DNA from: an uncultured Bacteroidales bacterium
GTDB lineage: Bacteria > Bacteroidota > Bacteroidia > Bacteroidales > WCHB1-69
Direction of reading: 5' to 3'
Length of the DNA stretch: 13,413 nucleotides
Assembly (NCBI GenBank): GCA_946407715.1
Contig: CAMJPH010000068.1
Span: forward strand, 1-13,413
How positions within the stretch are numbered: the stretch's first letter is position 1; the number at the start of each line of letters is the position of its first letter. Below, piece after piece: positions 1-6,193 of the stretch. Below the pieces are notes generated by a model. The model saw nothing but the letters and a program-made list of their open reading frames with translations, ran no database searches and was not told the origin of the DNA. The translations under genes and the position numbers were made by a program.

Positions 1-152
1 AGTCTGCGTGCCAGAGGCACGCCACTACTCGACTCGCTGATAGTAGCGTGTTTTCAACACGCCATCGACGTGCTGCCTCCGCCGTCACCCCACACTGCGC
101 TCCACTTCGTTACGCTGATGTGGGGTTATTAGGATATCGTGCCTCCGGCACG
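1..152. repeat. Cluster of REP-like GC-rich palindromes
   Basis: Five inverted repeats lie in 152 bases with no credible gene. GCGTGCC/GGCACGC pairs at 6-12/16-22 (loop AGA). CTACT/AGTAG pairs at 25-29/42-46. GCGTGTT/AACACGC pairs at 46-52/56-62 (loop TTC). ACCCCACA/TGTGGGGT pairs at 87-94/119-126. CGTGCC/GGCACG pairs at 138-143/147-152 (loop TCC). Three of them share the scheme (G)CGTGNN-NNN-NNCACG(C), so they look like variants of one repeat unit. That arrangement is typical of repetitive extragenic palindromes, and the block probably continues to the left of the window. Function is unknown; mRNA-end protection or a trace of REP-type transposition are possible. The remaining bases to 226 hold only the leader of the next gene. 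Confidence 0.7.
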
Positions 153-226
153 CGAAGACCATTTACCAATTTCTTAAAAGTATTATTGCATCAGTAGTAG
201 TAACTCTTAAATATCAACCTCCCAAC

Positions 227-1183
227 ATGAAATTAAATCACCTCATAACTCTTACCCCCAACAAAGAGTGCGAAACCGTGACCACGGGCTTCCAACACCT
301 TGACCACCTCATCGGCGGACTGCGGATAGGGCAAATATGCACCGTTGCCGCACGGCCCGGGATGGGCAAAACGGCCTTCGCCGTGTCCCTTCTGCGCAAC
401 ATCGGTGTGGTTCAGAAAGTGCCCACGGCGTATTTTTCCCTTGAATCGAGCGAGTTGGAAATCAAGAAAAGGCTTAAGGCCTCCATAACAGGCCGTTTGG
501 AAAGCGTGCCCAAACCTTCTGCGGAAATGATGGATGTGATGAACATGATAGGGTTTCACTATCGGGATATAGATCAGGCGGCCATACAATCGATAAAAGA
601 AGCCCCGGTTTGGATAGAAGACGACTTGGAAGCGGATATCGATGAAATTGTCCGTTGCATGGGGCAGTTGCGTCAGGAAAACCAGGTTCGGCTCGTGATC
701 ATTGACAGTATAAGCTTGCTTATGCTTGGCCGCAATCCCATAGAACAAACGCAGGTCATCAAGAAACTGTATGAGACCGCCGGCAGACTGGAACAGGCTG
801 TGATACTCACTTCTGCGGTAAATCTTTCACAGGAGGTGAACAAAGAATGCAAACGCCCACGCTTAAGCGATTTGTGTAATTGGGAGCGAATCAGTTCTTT
901 TTATTCAGTGGTGATGTTTGTCTATCGTCCTGAATACTACTACTTTGAGGTTTTTGAAGAGGATTGTGATTTCTATGATTTTGAACTGTCTGAAAATGGT
1001 ATTACCCATTTGTATAAAATATGTGACACGTTTGAAGATGGCACCACCGCTATAGATATGGCGGATATAATGGTGGTAAAGAACAACTTTGGCAATACCG
1101 GTGATGTGCGTATGCACTTTGACAACCATGCCAGCTTCAGGGAAATTTCATACGAAGATATGAAGAAACCACATCTTTTGTGA
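227..1183 (+). CDS. DnaB-like helicase C-terminal (RecA-fold) domain protein
   Basis: The 318-residue protein corresponds to the ATPase half of replicative helicase DnaB, without the N-terminal primase-binding domain. Visible motifs are Walker A (ARPGMGKT, 42-49), the glutamate motif (YFSLE, Glu73), Walker B (LVIID, 156-160), KRPRLSDL (209-216) and VVMFVYRPEYY (228-238). The block that in DnaB reads K-Q-R-N-G-P-T-G is K-N-N-F-G-N-T-G here (285-292), so the lysine is kept but the arginine-finger position is Asn287. About 30 extra acidic and aromatic residues (239-278) sit just before that block. A true DnaB is about 450-520 residues, so this is unlikely to be the replicative helicase. It stands alone next to a palindrome cluster, which may mark a site of gene gain. 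A phage- or plasmid-derived ATPase is an alternative. The ATPase fold is clear; the role is not. Confidence 0.85.
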   Translation: MKLNHLITLTPNKECETVTTGFQHLDHLIGGLRIGQICTVAARPGMGKTAFAVSLLRNIGVVQKVPTAYFSLESSELEIKKRLKASITGRLESVPKPSAEMMDVMNMIGFHYRDIDQAAIQSIKEAPVWIEDDLEADIDEIVRCMGQLRQENQVRLVIIDSISLLMLGRNPIEQTQVIKKLYETAGRLEQAVILTSAVNLSQEVNKECKRPRLSDLCNWERISSFYSVVMFVYRPEYYYFEVFEEDCDFYDFELSENGITHLYKICDTFEDGTTAIDMADIMVVKNNFGNTGDVRMHFDNHASFREISYEDMKKPHLL

Positions 1184-1439
1184 ACAAAGCTCTATAGTCG
1201 GATGAAGAAACGGACACACTGAAGGATGGTATTCTATGCGAGGTTTTCCGCAAAGGAATTTCAAAAAGAATTTGAATGATTGTCCCCGGTTGAAGAAAAC
1301 TTCAGATCAAATTACGCGGTAAATTAGGCAGCCCTCCTTTGCCATTGATCGGATGAACTTGCCGGCGATTTTGTTTGCCACGGTGGTTTCCGTGTGCCGT
1401 AGGTGTTTGCGGTGGTGAACTTTGTATGATTAAAAGTTT

Positions 1440-1447
1440 TATTTTTG
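1440..1447 (+). promoter_or_regulatory. Candidate Bacteroidota -7 promoter element for the thioesterase
   Basis: TATTTTTG matches the phylum consensus TAnnTTTG and lies 19 bases before the ATG at 1467. A TTTG at 1421-1424 is closer than the usual -33 spacing, so only the -7 part is claimed. The rest of the 283-base gap (1184-1466) shows no gene. Confidence 0.55.
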
Positions 1448-1466
1448 CACCCCAAAACATCCTACT

Positions 1467-1856
1467 ATGACCGAATTTAACAACCTGACCGGTCTCCGCC
1501 ACAGCGAGCAGCTGGTGGTGGAGCACAAAGACACCGCCGCGGTCTATGGCTCCGGCGCATTGGAGGTGTTCGCCACCCCCGCGATGATCGCCCTGATGGA
1601 GAAAACCTGCCTGATGGCCGTGTGCGACAAAATCGGCGAGGGCAACACCACCGTCGGCATCGCCGTCAACATCAAGCACCTGAAAGCCAGTCCCGTGGGC
1701 GCGACCATCCGCTGCGAGGCCGAACTCACCGAAGTCGATCGTCGCCGCCTGGTCTTTTCCGTGAAATGCTTCGAGGGCGAAACACTTGTCGGTGAGGGCA
1801 TCCACGAGCGGTTTGTGGTGGAAAGCGCGAAGTTCATGGCGAAATTGCTTTCTTGA
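1467..1856 (+). CDS. Thioesterase family protein, hotdog fold, FlK-like
   Basis: This 129-residue cytoplasmic protein fits the single-domain hotdog acyl-CoA thioesterases related to fluoroacetyl-CoA thioesterase FlK. The FlK catalytic set can be followed: Thr37 in FATPAMIALME, Glu45 in the same helix, His71 in NIKHLKASPVG, and an arginine near the end of the fold (Arg115 in GIHERFVV). The family hydrolyses small acyl-CoA thioesters; FlK's fluoroacetate specificity should not be carried over, and the natural substrate here is unknown. The gene is GC-rich, has its own likely promoter and no operon partner. Downstream it faces a convergent gene, with the two stop codons 26 bases apart. The ATG is the only sensible start because it falls shortly after the promoter element. 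Confidence 0.85.
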   Translation: MTEFNNLTGLRHSEQLVVEHKDTAAVYGSGALEVFATPAMIALMEKTCLMAVCDKIGEGNTTVGIAVNIKHLKASPVGATIRCEAELTEVDRRRLVFSVKCFEGETLVGEGIHERFVVESAKFMAKLLS

Positions 1857-1901
1857 AAAAATGAATCCCGGATTTTTCAGGATTAGATTTTCTTCATTTT
1901 T
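1857..1901. terminator. Possible bidirectional terminator between convergent genes
   Basis: Complementary segments AAAAATGAA (1857-1865) and TTCATTTTT (1893-1901) flank an inner pairing of TCC (1866-1868) with GGA (1880-1882). The structure sits at the meeting point of the thioesterase and the lipocalin-like gene, with T-rich sequence on both outer sides. The stem is AT-rich and interrupted, so the call is weak. Confidence 0.3.
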
Positions 1902-2328
1902 ATTACAACAAGAGTGCTGTATGAAATGCCGCTTTCAACGCTAGACTCGTGATACGAAAGAACCATGTTGTTTTTGTCAAGGTTGTCAATGTTACACTCA
2001 GTGGTAATAGATTGACTCGTCATGGTCAGAGTGTTGTCCTTAACAGACCATGTGCCTTTGGATGTGACTTCGCCACCATCGGTAGTCCATAGAGAAGTAT
2101 AAGTGTGATCCTTGTTGAAAGTGATGATGGTGGTGTCATCGGGTTCGAGCATGGATTCGGGTTCACAAGTTACACCATTGATGGTTGTTGTGCCAATAAC
2201 ATCCGTTTCTTGCCATTTCCCGATAATAAGTTTCTCGGTTTCCTTTTCTTTGCTACAGGGGATGCTATTGCTGTCGCGAATAACGCGATCACCAGAATAG
2301 ATAATACTTTTTTCGTTTTTTTTTGAAT
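1883..2328 (-). pseudogene. Lipocalin-like lipoprotein, frameshifted and lacking a normal start
   Basis: The intact-looking frame from about 2257 to 1883 encodes GKWQETDV, then ITFNKDHTYTSLW and KGTWSVKDNTLTMT, the strand pattern of small Bacteroidota lipocalin-like lipoproteins. Its first ATG is at 2152, inside the domain, so translation should begin upstream. In a different frame, immediately upstream (about 2323-2260), is a good export signal: KKTKKVLSILVIALF followed by ATAIAS. The two frames meet at a run of four C on the coding strand (GGGG, 2258-2261). Removing two of these would join them as A-I-A-S-C-S-K, a perfect signal-peptidase-II lipobox. The signal frame has no ATG, GTG or TTG before the stop at 2374-2376; an ATT at 2326-2328 sits where an ATG is expected. 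Two lesions suggest a decayed gene, although a sequencing error at the C run is possible for the frameshift. Confidence 0.65.
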
Positions 2329-2482
2329 TTGTGGTTGGTTCCAGAACAGAAAAGTTGAATTTTCGTGTGTGTTCTACTTGTTATGTGCGTAGGTTGTGCT
2401 GCATGAAACAATTTTGCGCAGGTGGAAGCTCTATCGTTGTGGCGAGAGTTATCAGAGTTCACGAAAGTCTCGAAAAAAAACG

Positions 2483-2490
2483 TATTTTTG
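2483..2490 (+). promoter_or_regulatory. Candidate -7 promoter element for the RluB-like gene
   Basis: TATTTTTG matches TAnnTTTG and ends 28 bases before the ATG at 2519. It also helps set that start, because the longer reading from 2396 would begin upstream of the promoter. Apart from the lipocalin-like leader, 2329-2482 shows nothing recognisable. Confidence 0.5.
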
Positions 2491-2518
2491 CAAGTTTTTT
2501 CAAATTGCATTTTCATCG

Positions 2519-3730
2519 ATGAGCAGACAATTCAATAAAGATAATTCGGAGGAGGATTTCACCCCGAGACGTGATTCACGAAAAAAGTCAGATACCGGCA
2601 AAAAACGGCCGTTTTCCTCCGGAAACAGGAAAAGAAGCTATCCCGAAGGAAACGATTCCGAGGATTCCGACCGGAAATTATCCAAAAAACGCTTTCCGAG
2701 GGAGAAAGACGGGGAACGCAAGTCCGGGCGGGAACGGAAATTTGACGGCGACCGTGACAACGACCGCAAAAGAGGCCGCAGTCGCAATTTCGAACACGAA
2801 GCTGGTAACGGGAAAGGGCGCGACCGCTCTTTCAAACGCGGGTTCCGCAAGGAAGAGGACTCTTCCAAGCCGCGCCGCCGCGATGTGGTTGCCGAATCCG
2901 AAATCCTGACCGAAATCATTGAACGCCGTCGTACCGAAGGTCGCAGCTTGCCCCGCAAACAACGCGTGCTGTCGTTGGAGTATGAAGAAAAACATGGACC
3001 CATCCGCCTCAACAAGTACATCGCCAATGCCGGCATTTGCTCGCGCCGCGAAGCTGACGTGCTCATCGCCACCGGTGCCATCACTGTCAATGGTGAAGTG
3101 GTCACCGAAATGGGGCACAAAGTGATGCCCACCGATGAGGTGCGCTACGGTGACAAGGTGCTGCAACGCGAAAAACCCGTTTACGTTCTGCTCAACAAAC
3201 CAAAGGATTACATCACCACCACCGATGACGAGAGGGGTCGCGCCAATGTCATGGAACTCGTGCGCGATGCCTGCGAGGAACGCATTTACCCCGTCGGCCG
3301 TCTTGACCGCGATACCACGGGTCTGCTGCTCTTTACCAACGACGGCGACCTCACCAAGAAGCTCACCCACCCGAGTTCCGAAATCGAGAAAACCTATGAT
3401 GTGGAACTCGACAAGCCTTTCGCCTCCGTCGATATGGACTTGTTGCGCAACAGCGGCGTGGAACTATATGACGGCAAAATCACCCCTGATGAGGTGGAAT
3501 ATGTCGGCGAGGGCAAGAGAGAGGTCGGTATCACGATACATTCCGGAAAAAACCGCATCGTCCGTCGCATCTTCGAATCCCTCGGCTACGAAGTGGTCAA
3601 ACTCGACCGTGTCGTCTTTGCAGGACTCACCAAAAAAGACCTTCCTCGCGGACGTTGGCGTTTCCTCACCAAAAACGAGGTCAGCTTCCTGAAGATGCTG
3701 TCCAAGCCGAAAAGTCAAAACACCCTGTAG
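2519..3730 (+). CDS. rluB: RluB-like 23S rRNA pseudouridine synthase with long charged N-terminal extension
   Basis: The 403-residue protein isomerises a uridine to pseudouridine in rRNA; the RluB group targets helix 89 near the peptidyl-transferase centre. Residues 1 to about 150 are low-complexity and rich in Lys, Arg, Asp and Glu. An S4 RNA-binding domain follows (about 160-215, RLNKYIANAGICSRREAD). The RsuA/RluB-type catalytic domain covers about 218-395. Its signature GRLDRDTTGLLLFTNDG (260-276) supplies the catalytic Asp263, and KNRIVRRIFESLGYEV (344-359) is the other conserved block. Start choice: the frame is open back to 2396, but MSRQFNKD at 2519 follows the promoter element and residues before it look untranslated. 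Charged N-terminal extensions are common in this family in Bacteroidota. RluE and RluF are related alternatives for the exact target. A U32 gene follows 63 bases downstream, probably in the same transcript. Confidence 0.88.
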   Translation: MSRQFNKDNSEEDFTPRRDSRKKSDTGKKRPFSSGNRKRSYPEGNDSEDSDRKLSKKRFPREKDGERKSGRERKFDGDRDNDRKRGRSRNFEHEAGNGKGRDRSFKRGFRKEEDSSKPRRRDVVAESEILTEIIERRRTEGRSLPRKQRVLSLEYEEKHGPIRLNKYIANAGICSRREADVLIATGAITVNGEVVTEMGHKVMPTDEVRYGDKVLQREKPVYVLLNKPKDYITTTDDERGRANVMELVRDACEERIYPVGRLDRDTTGLLLFTNDGDLTKKLTHPSSEIEKTYDVELDKPFASVDMDLLRNSGVELYDGKITPDEVEYVGEGKREVGITIHSGKNRIVRRIFESLGYEVVKLDRVVFAGLTKKDLPRGRWRFLTKNEVSFLKMLSKPKSQNTL

Positions 3731-3750
3731 AGACGAAGTGCGCTTCATCT
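3731..3750 (+). other. Hairpin directly after the rluB stop codon
   Basis: AGACGAAG (3731-3738) and CTTCATCT (3743-3750) form an eight-base stem with one C-A mismatch around the loop TGCG. No T tract follows, so it is not a standard intrinsic terminator. It may separate rluB from the U32 gene or simply be chance. Confidence 0.3.
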
Positions 3751-3793
3751 CCACACAAGGATGTGCATTGCATCACCAACCAATCCGACGATT

Positions 3794-5032
3794 ATGATAG
3801 AGATTATGTCTCCGGTAGGTTCTTACGAGTCGCTGTCGGCTGCCATTGCCGCAGGCGCCGGTTCCGTCTACTTCGGAGTAGGGGCGATGAACATGCGCTC
3901 CCGCTCCGCCGCCAACTTCTCTTTGGAAGATCTGGCCAATATCGTCAGCATTTGCAAAGAACATCAAGTCAAAAGCTACCTCACTGTCAATACTATTATA
4001 TATAATGACGAGCTGCCGCAGATGCACGAGCTTCTGAATGCCGCCAAAGCGTGCGGGGTCACCGCCATCATCGCCTCCGACATGGCCGTCATCCAATACG
4101 CCCGCGAAATCGGCATCGAAATACATCTCTCCACGCAGTGTAATGTCACCAATGTGGAGGCTGTGCGTTACTACGCCCAGTTTGCCGATGTGGTCGTGTT
4201 GGGACGCGAATGCACGTTGCAACAAATTGCTGACATCTGCAAAGAGATTGGTGCTCATCATGTTACAGGGCCGCGAGGGGAGCTCGTCAAAATCGAGGTT
4301 TTCATTCACGGAGCCCTCTGCATGGCTGTCTCCGGCCGTTGCTACCTCAGCCTTGACAACTACAACTCGCCCGCCAACCGCGGCGCGTGCCTGCAGCCCT
4401 GCCGCCGCGCTTACGAGGTGCGCGACATAGAAGACGGACTCGAACTGAAGGTTGATAACCCTTACATTTTCTCGCCCAAGGACTTATGTACCATCGGTTA
4501 CCTTGACAAAATTGTGCGCGCCGGTGTCTCGATACTGAAAATCGAGGGCCGCGGGCGTTCGCCTGAATACGTCAAGATGGTGACGGAATGCTATCACGAA
4601 GCTCTGGAATCCATTTATAACCAGACTTTTGACATTGAAAAAATCAATGCCTGGATGACTCGCTTGCGTAGCGTTTATAACCGCGATTTCTGGGGCGGCT
4701 ACTACCTCGGTCGCACTTCGGGAGAATGGGCGGACAAATACGGCTCTCAGGCCACGCGTATGAAGCGTCGTATTGGCAAAATCACCAACTACTTCAGCAA
4801 GCTCGGTGTGGCGGAAATCTGTATGGAGGAGGATACGCTGTCGGTCGGCGACGAGATGCTTATCATCGGGCCCACCACGGGCGTTTACGAGGCCTCTGTC
4901 GCGGAAATCCGACTTGAAGACAAACCGGTTGAAAAGGTTTCCCAAGGTGTCTTCTGCTCTGTGAAAGTCAGGGAATTAGTCCGACGCGGTGACCAAGTCT
5001 ATCGCTGGATTTGGGTGAAAGATGAGTTCTGA
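3794..5032 (+). CDS. U32 family protein, TrhP/RlhA-type RNA hydroxylation enzyme
   Basis: The 412-residue protein carries the U32 signature EVFIHGALCMAVSGRC (168-183). Characterised relatives are not proteases in practice: TrhP makes 5-hydroxyuridine at tRNA position 34 and RlhA makes 5-hydroxycytidine in 23S rRNA, both using prephenate and an iron-sulfur cluster. Four cysteines that could hold the cluster are present: Cys176 and Cys183 in the signature, Cys199 and Cys203 in NRGACLQPCRRAY. The N-terminus (MSPVGSYESLSAAIAAGAGSVYFG) is the usual opening of the barrel. The start at 3794 places MIEIMSPVG at the expected N-terminus; an ATG at 3761 would add 11 atypical residues. Length is near E. 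coli TrhP (about 450). It follows the rRNA-modifying rluB, which suits a job in RNA modification. tRNA is the more likely substrate, but sequence alone cannot decide. Confidence 0.85.
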   Translation: MIEIMSPVGSYESLSAAIAAGAGSVYFGVGAMNMRSRSAANFSLEDLANIVSICKEHQVKSYLTVNTIIYNDELPQMHELLNAAKACGVTAIIASDMAVIQYAREIGIEIHLSTQCNVTNVEAVRYYAQFADVVVLGRECTLQQIADICKEIGAHHVTGPRGELVKIEVFIHGALCMAVSGRCYLSLDNYNSPANRGACLQPCRRAYEVRDIEDGLELKVDNPYIFSPKDLCTIGYLDKIVRAGVSILKIEGRGRSPEYVKMVTECYHEALESIYNQTFDIEKINAWMTRLRSVYNRDFWGGYYLGRTSGEWADKYGSQATRMKRRIGKITNYFSKLGVAEICMEEDTLSVGDEMLIIGPTTGVYEASVAEIRLEDKPVEKVSQGVFCSVKVRELVRRGDQVYRWIWVKDEF

Positions 5033-5046
5033 TTCATATAGTCAGC

Positions 5047-5072
5047 AGCCAGCAACCAAAGGGTTGTTAGCT
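5047..5072. terminator. Hairpin between convergent U32 and SPOR genes
   Basis: AGCAACC (5051-5057) pairs with GGTTGTT (5062-5068), one G-U pair, loop AAAG; AGC (5047-5049) and GCT (5070-5072) extend the stem beyond a C-A mismatch. It spans the 38-base gap between the two converging stop codons, where a bidirectional terminator would be expected. A strong T run is missing on either side. Confidence 0.4.
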
Positions 5073-5460
5073 ATCGATAATTAATCTTGTCGGGCACGAT
5101 ATACGCACTCGGATAAGTTAACCGTATGTTCTCCAGATCTTTATAAGCTTGTAGGCGAGACTGGTAGTTTCCCACGCGCACTTTGAAATAGGGTTCGTTA
5201 TAAATAAGATATGCTTTGGTGTAAGGAAAAAGGGTGTTGAAGCTGTTTTTGGCGTACTCGGCCTGCGATTTGGAGTTCACCCCCGAATAGGCCGCAATCT
5301 GGATGCGGTAGCCGTTGATTTCCCCAATTTTTTTCCAGTTGTTGACGTAATCCTCCTGAATTCTGACAATAGCAGGCTCAATGTCATACTGCACATTCCC
5401 CTGCGCCAGTGTCACACACCAGCTGACCATAACAGCAATAATGATAAGAATTTTTCTCAT
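5071..5460 (-). CDS. Secreted SPOR-domain protein
   Basis: The 129-residue product begins with an export signal (MRKILIIIAVMVSWCVTLAQ, residues 1-20; cleavage probably just before or after Gln20). A single SPOR domain fills about 49-126: GYRIQIAAYSG, a helix with SQAEYAKNSF, then PYFKVRVGNYQSRLQAYKDL. SPOR domains bind denuded peptidoglycan glycans at division sites, so this is probably a periplasmic or outer-membrane-facing septal protein. No other domain is present, so its partner is unknown. The start at 5460 is preferred over an in-frame ATG at 5484, because the latter overlaps the two promoter elements and would add charged residues ahead of the signal. The gene is monocistronic. Confidence 0.82.
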   Translation of the reverse strand: MRKILIIIAVMVSWCVTLAQGNVQYDIEPAIVRIQEDYVNNWKKIGEINGYRIQIAAYSGVNSKSQAEYAKNSFNTLFPYTKAYLIYNEPYFKVRVGNYQSRLQAYKDLENIRLTYPSAYIVPDKINYR

Positions 5461-5473
5461 AATAAATTTGCCG

Positions 5474-5489
5474 CAAAAATACAAAAATA
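5474..5489 (-). promoter_or_regulatory. Tandem -7 promoter elements for the SPOR gene
   Basis: Read on the minus strand, two copies of TATTTTTG (5489-5482 and 5481-5474) stand directly side by side, both exact matches to TAnnTTTG, 13-21 bases before the ATG at 5460. Either could set the transcription start; the short leader favours the upstream copy. Confidence 0.55.
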
Positions 5490-5547
5490 TTTGACGTGTG
5501 ATGTGTGAATAACTATGTCTAAGTCATTAGTCTAAGTCAAAAAAAAG

Positions 5548-6108
5548 TTATCCCAACAAGATTTTCAGTCCGATGAGAATCAGCACGATGCCGCCGACCG
5601 TTTCCGCGTAGCGTCCGATTTTCGGGTTGGAGAGTTTGCGGACGAAGGTGTAGGCCAGGAAAGAAACGATGAACGACGTGGCACCGATGGTGAGGAAGAC
5701 GCGGGTGACGTGTTTCTCGTGAATCATGGCGAAGCTGAAGCCCACGGCCAATGCATCAATGCTCGTGGCCACAGCCAGCAGCACCACATTCTTCCACTTC
5801 GTGATGTCCAGATGCTCGGATTTTCTGTCATCCTCCTTTTTGAAGCTTTCTGCCAGCATTTTACCGCCGATGAATGCGAGGATGCCGAAAGCAATGAACG
5901 GGCCGACCTTCTCCAACGATCCTAACAATGATTCGCCGAACAGCCAGCCGATAAGCGGCATCCCGCCTTGGAAAACACCGAACGCCAATGAGAAACGCAG
6001 CACGAACGAACGTTTCAGCTCAGGCTGTAGCATTCCGATGACACAGCTTATGGCAAAACAGTCCATGGCCAAACTCAGCGACAAAAGCAGCAATTCTATC
6101 CAACCCAT
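5548..6108 (-). CDS. mntP: Manganese efflux pump MntP
   Basis: This 186-residue inner-membrane protein exports Mn(II). Six hydrophobic segments can be placed at about 2-22, 37-57, 67-86, 106-127, 132-152 and 168-186. The duplicated family motif is present in both halves: SLSLAMDCFAIS with Asp16 and ATSIDALAVGFSF with Asp118, the same positions as the essential aspartates of the E. coli protein (188 residues). A charged loop (KKEDDRKSEH, about 90-99) separates the halves. The start at 6108 (MGWIELLLLS) matches the family; a longer frame reaching 6171 would cross the promoter. It is divergent from wbpB across 85 bases. No Mn-sensing riboswitch was recognised in that short space. Confidence 0.93.
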   Translation of the reverse strand: MGWIELLLLSLSLAMDCFAISCVIGMLQPELKRSFVLRFSLAFGVFQGGMPLIGWLFGESLLGSLEKVGPFIAFGILAFIGGKMLAESFKKEDDRKSEHLDITKWKNVVLLAVATSIDALAVGFSFAMIHEKHVTRVFLTIGATSFIVSFLAYTFVRKLSNPKIGRYAETVGGIVLILIGLKILLG

Positions 6109-6130
6109 AACGTCAGCATCAATAAGGGCG

Positions 6131-6138
6131 CAAAAATA
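6131..6138 (-). promoter_or_regulatory. Candidate -7 promoter element for mntP
   Basis: On the minus strand 6138-6131 reads TATTTTTG, 22 bases upstream of the mntP ATG at 6108. Confidence 0.5.
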
Positions 6139-6160
6139 TAATTTTCCCGCAGAAAAAATG

Positions 6161-6168
6161 TAATTTTG
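6161..6168 (+). promoter_or_regulatory. Candidate -7 promoter element for wbpB
   Basis: TAATTTTG matches TAnnTTTG and ends 25 bases before the ATG at 6194. With the mntP element it makes a compact divergent promoter region of 85 bases, small enough for one regulator to affect both genes. Confidence 0.5.
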
Positions 6169-6193
6169 CAACCTTTTTCAGATAAATAACAAT

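Noticed and set aside
1..152. CRISPR array
   Set aside because: The palindromes differ in sequence and spacing; there is no constant repeat with even spacers and no cas gene nearby.
1201..1262. Short coding-looking stretch (DEETDTLKDG...) after the DnaB-like gene
   Set aside because: Only about 19 codons lie between stops and there is no start codon, so a gene remnant cannot be supported.
1302..1805. Open frame of 167 codons on the minus strand opposite the thioesterase
   Set aside because: It mirrors a gene with clear catalytic motifs, its product is Gly/His/Asp-rich without a domain, and no promoter or ribosome site precedes it.
2396..2518. Longer N-terminus for the RluB-like protein
   Set aside because: The extra 41 codons include the promoter element at 2483-2490 and encode atypical Cys/Tyr/Phe-rich residues; the ATG at 2519 fits better.
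2678..3370. Open frame of 230 codons on the minus strand inside rluB
   Set aside because: It is a product of the GC-rich codon use of rluB; the plus strand holds intact S4 and synthase domains.
3761..3793. ATG at 3761 as start of the U32 gene
   Set aside because: It adds 11 residues (MCIASPTNPTI) unlike the family, which begins close to the MSPVG block.
6109..6193. Manganese (yybP-ykoY) riboswitch upstream of mntP
   Set aside because: The leader between the promoter element and the ATG is only about 20 bases, too short for that structure, and no fitting stems were seen.
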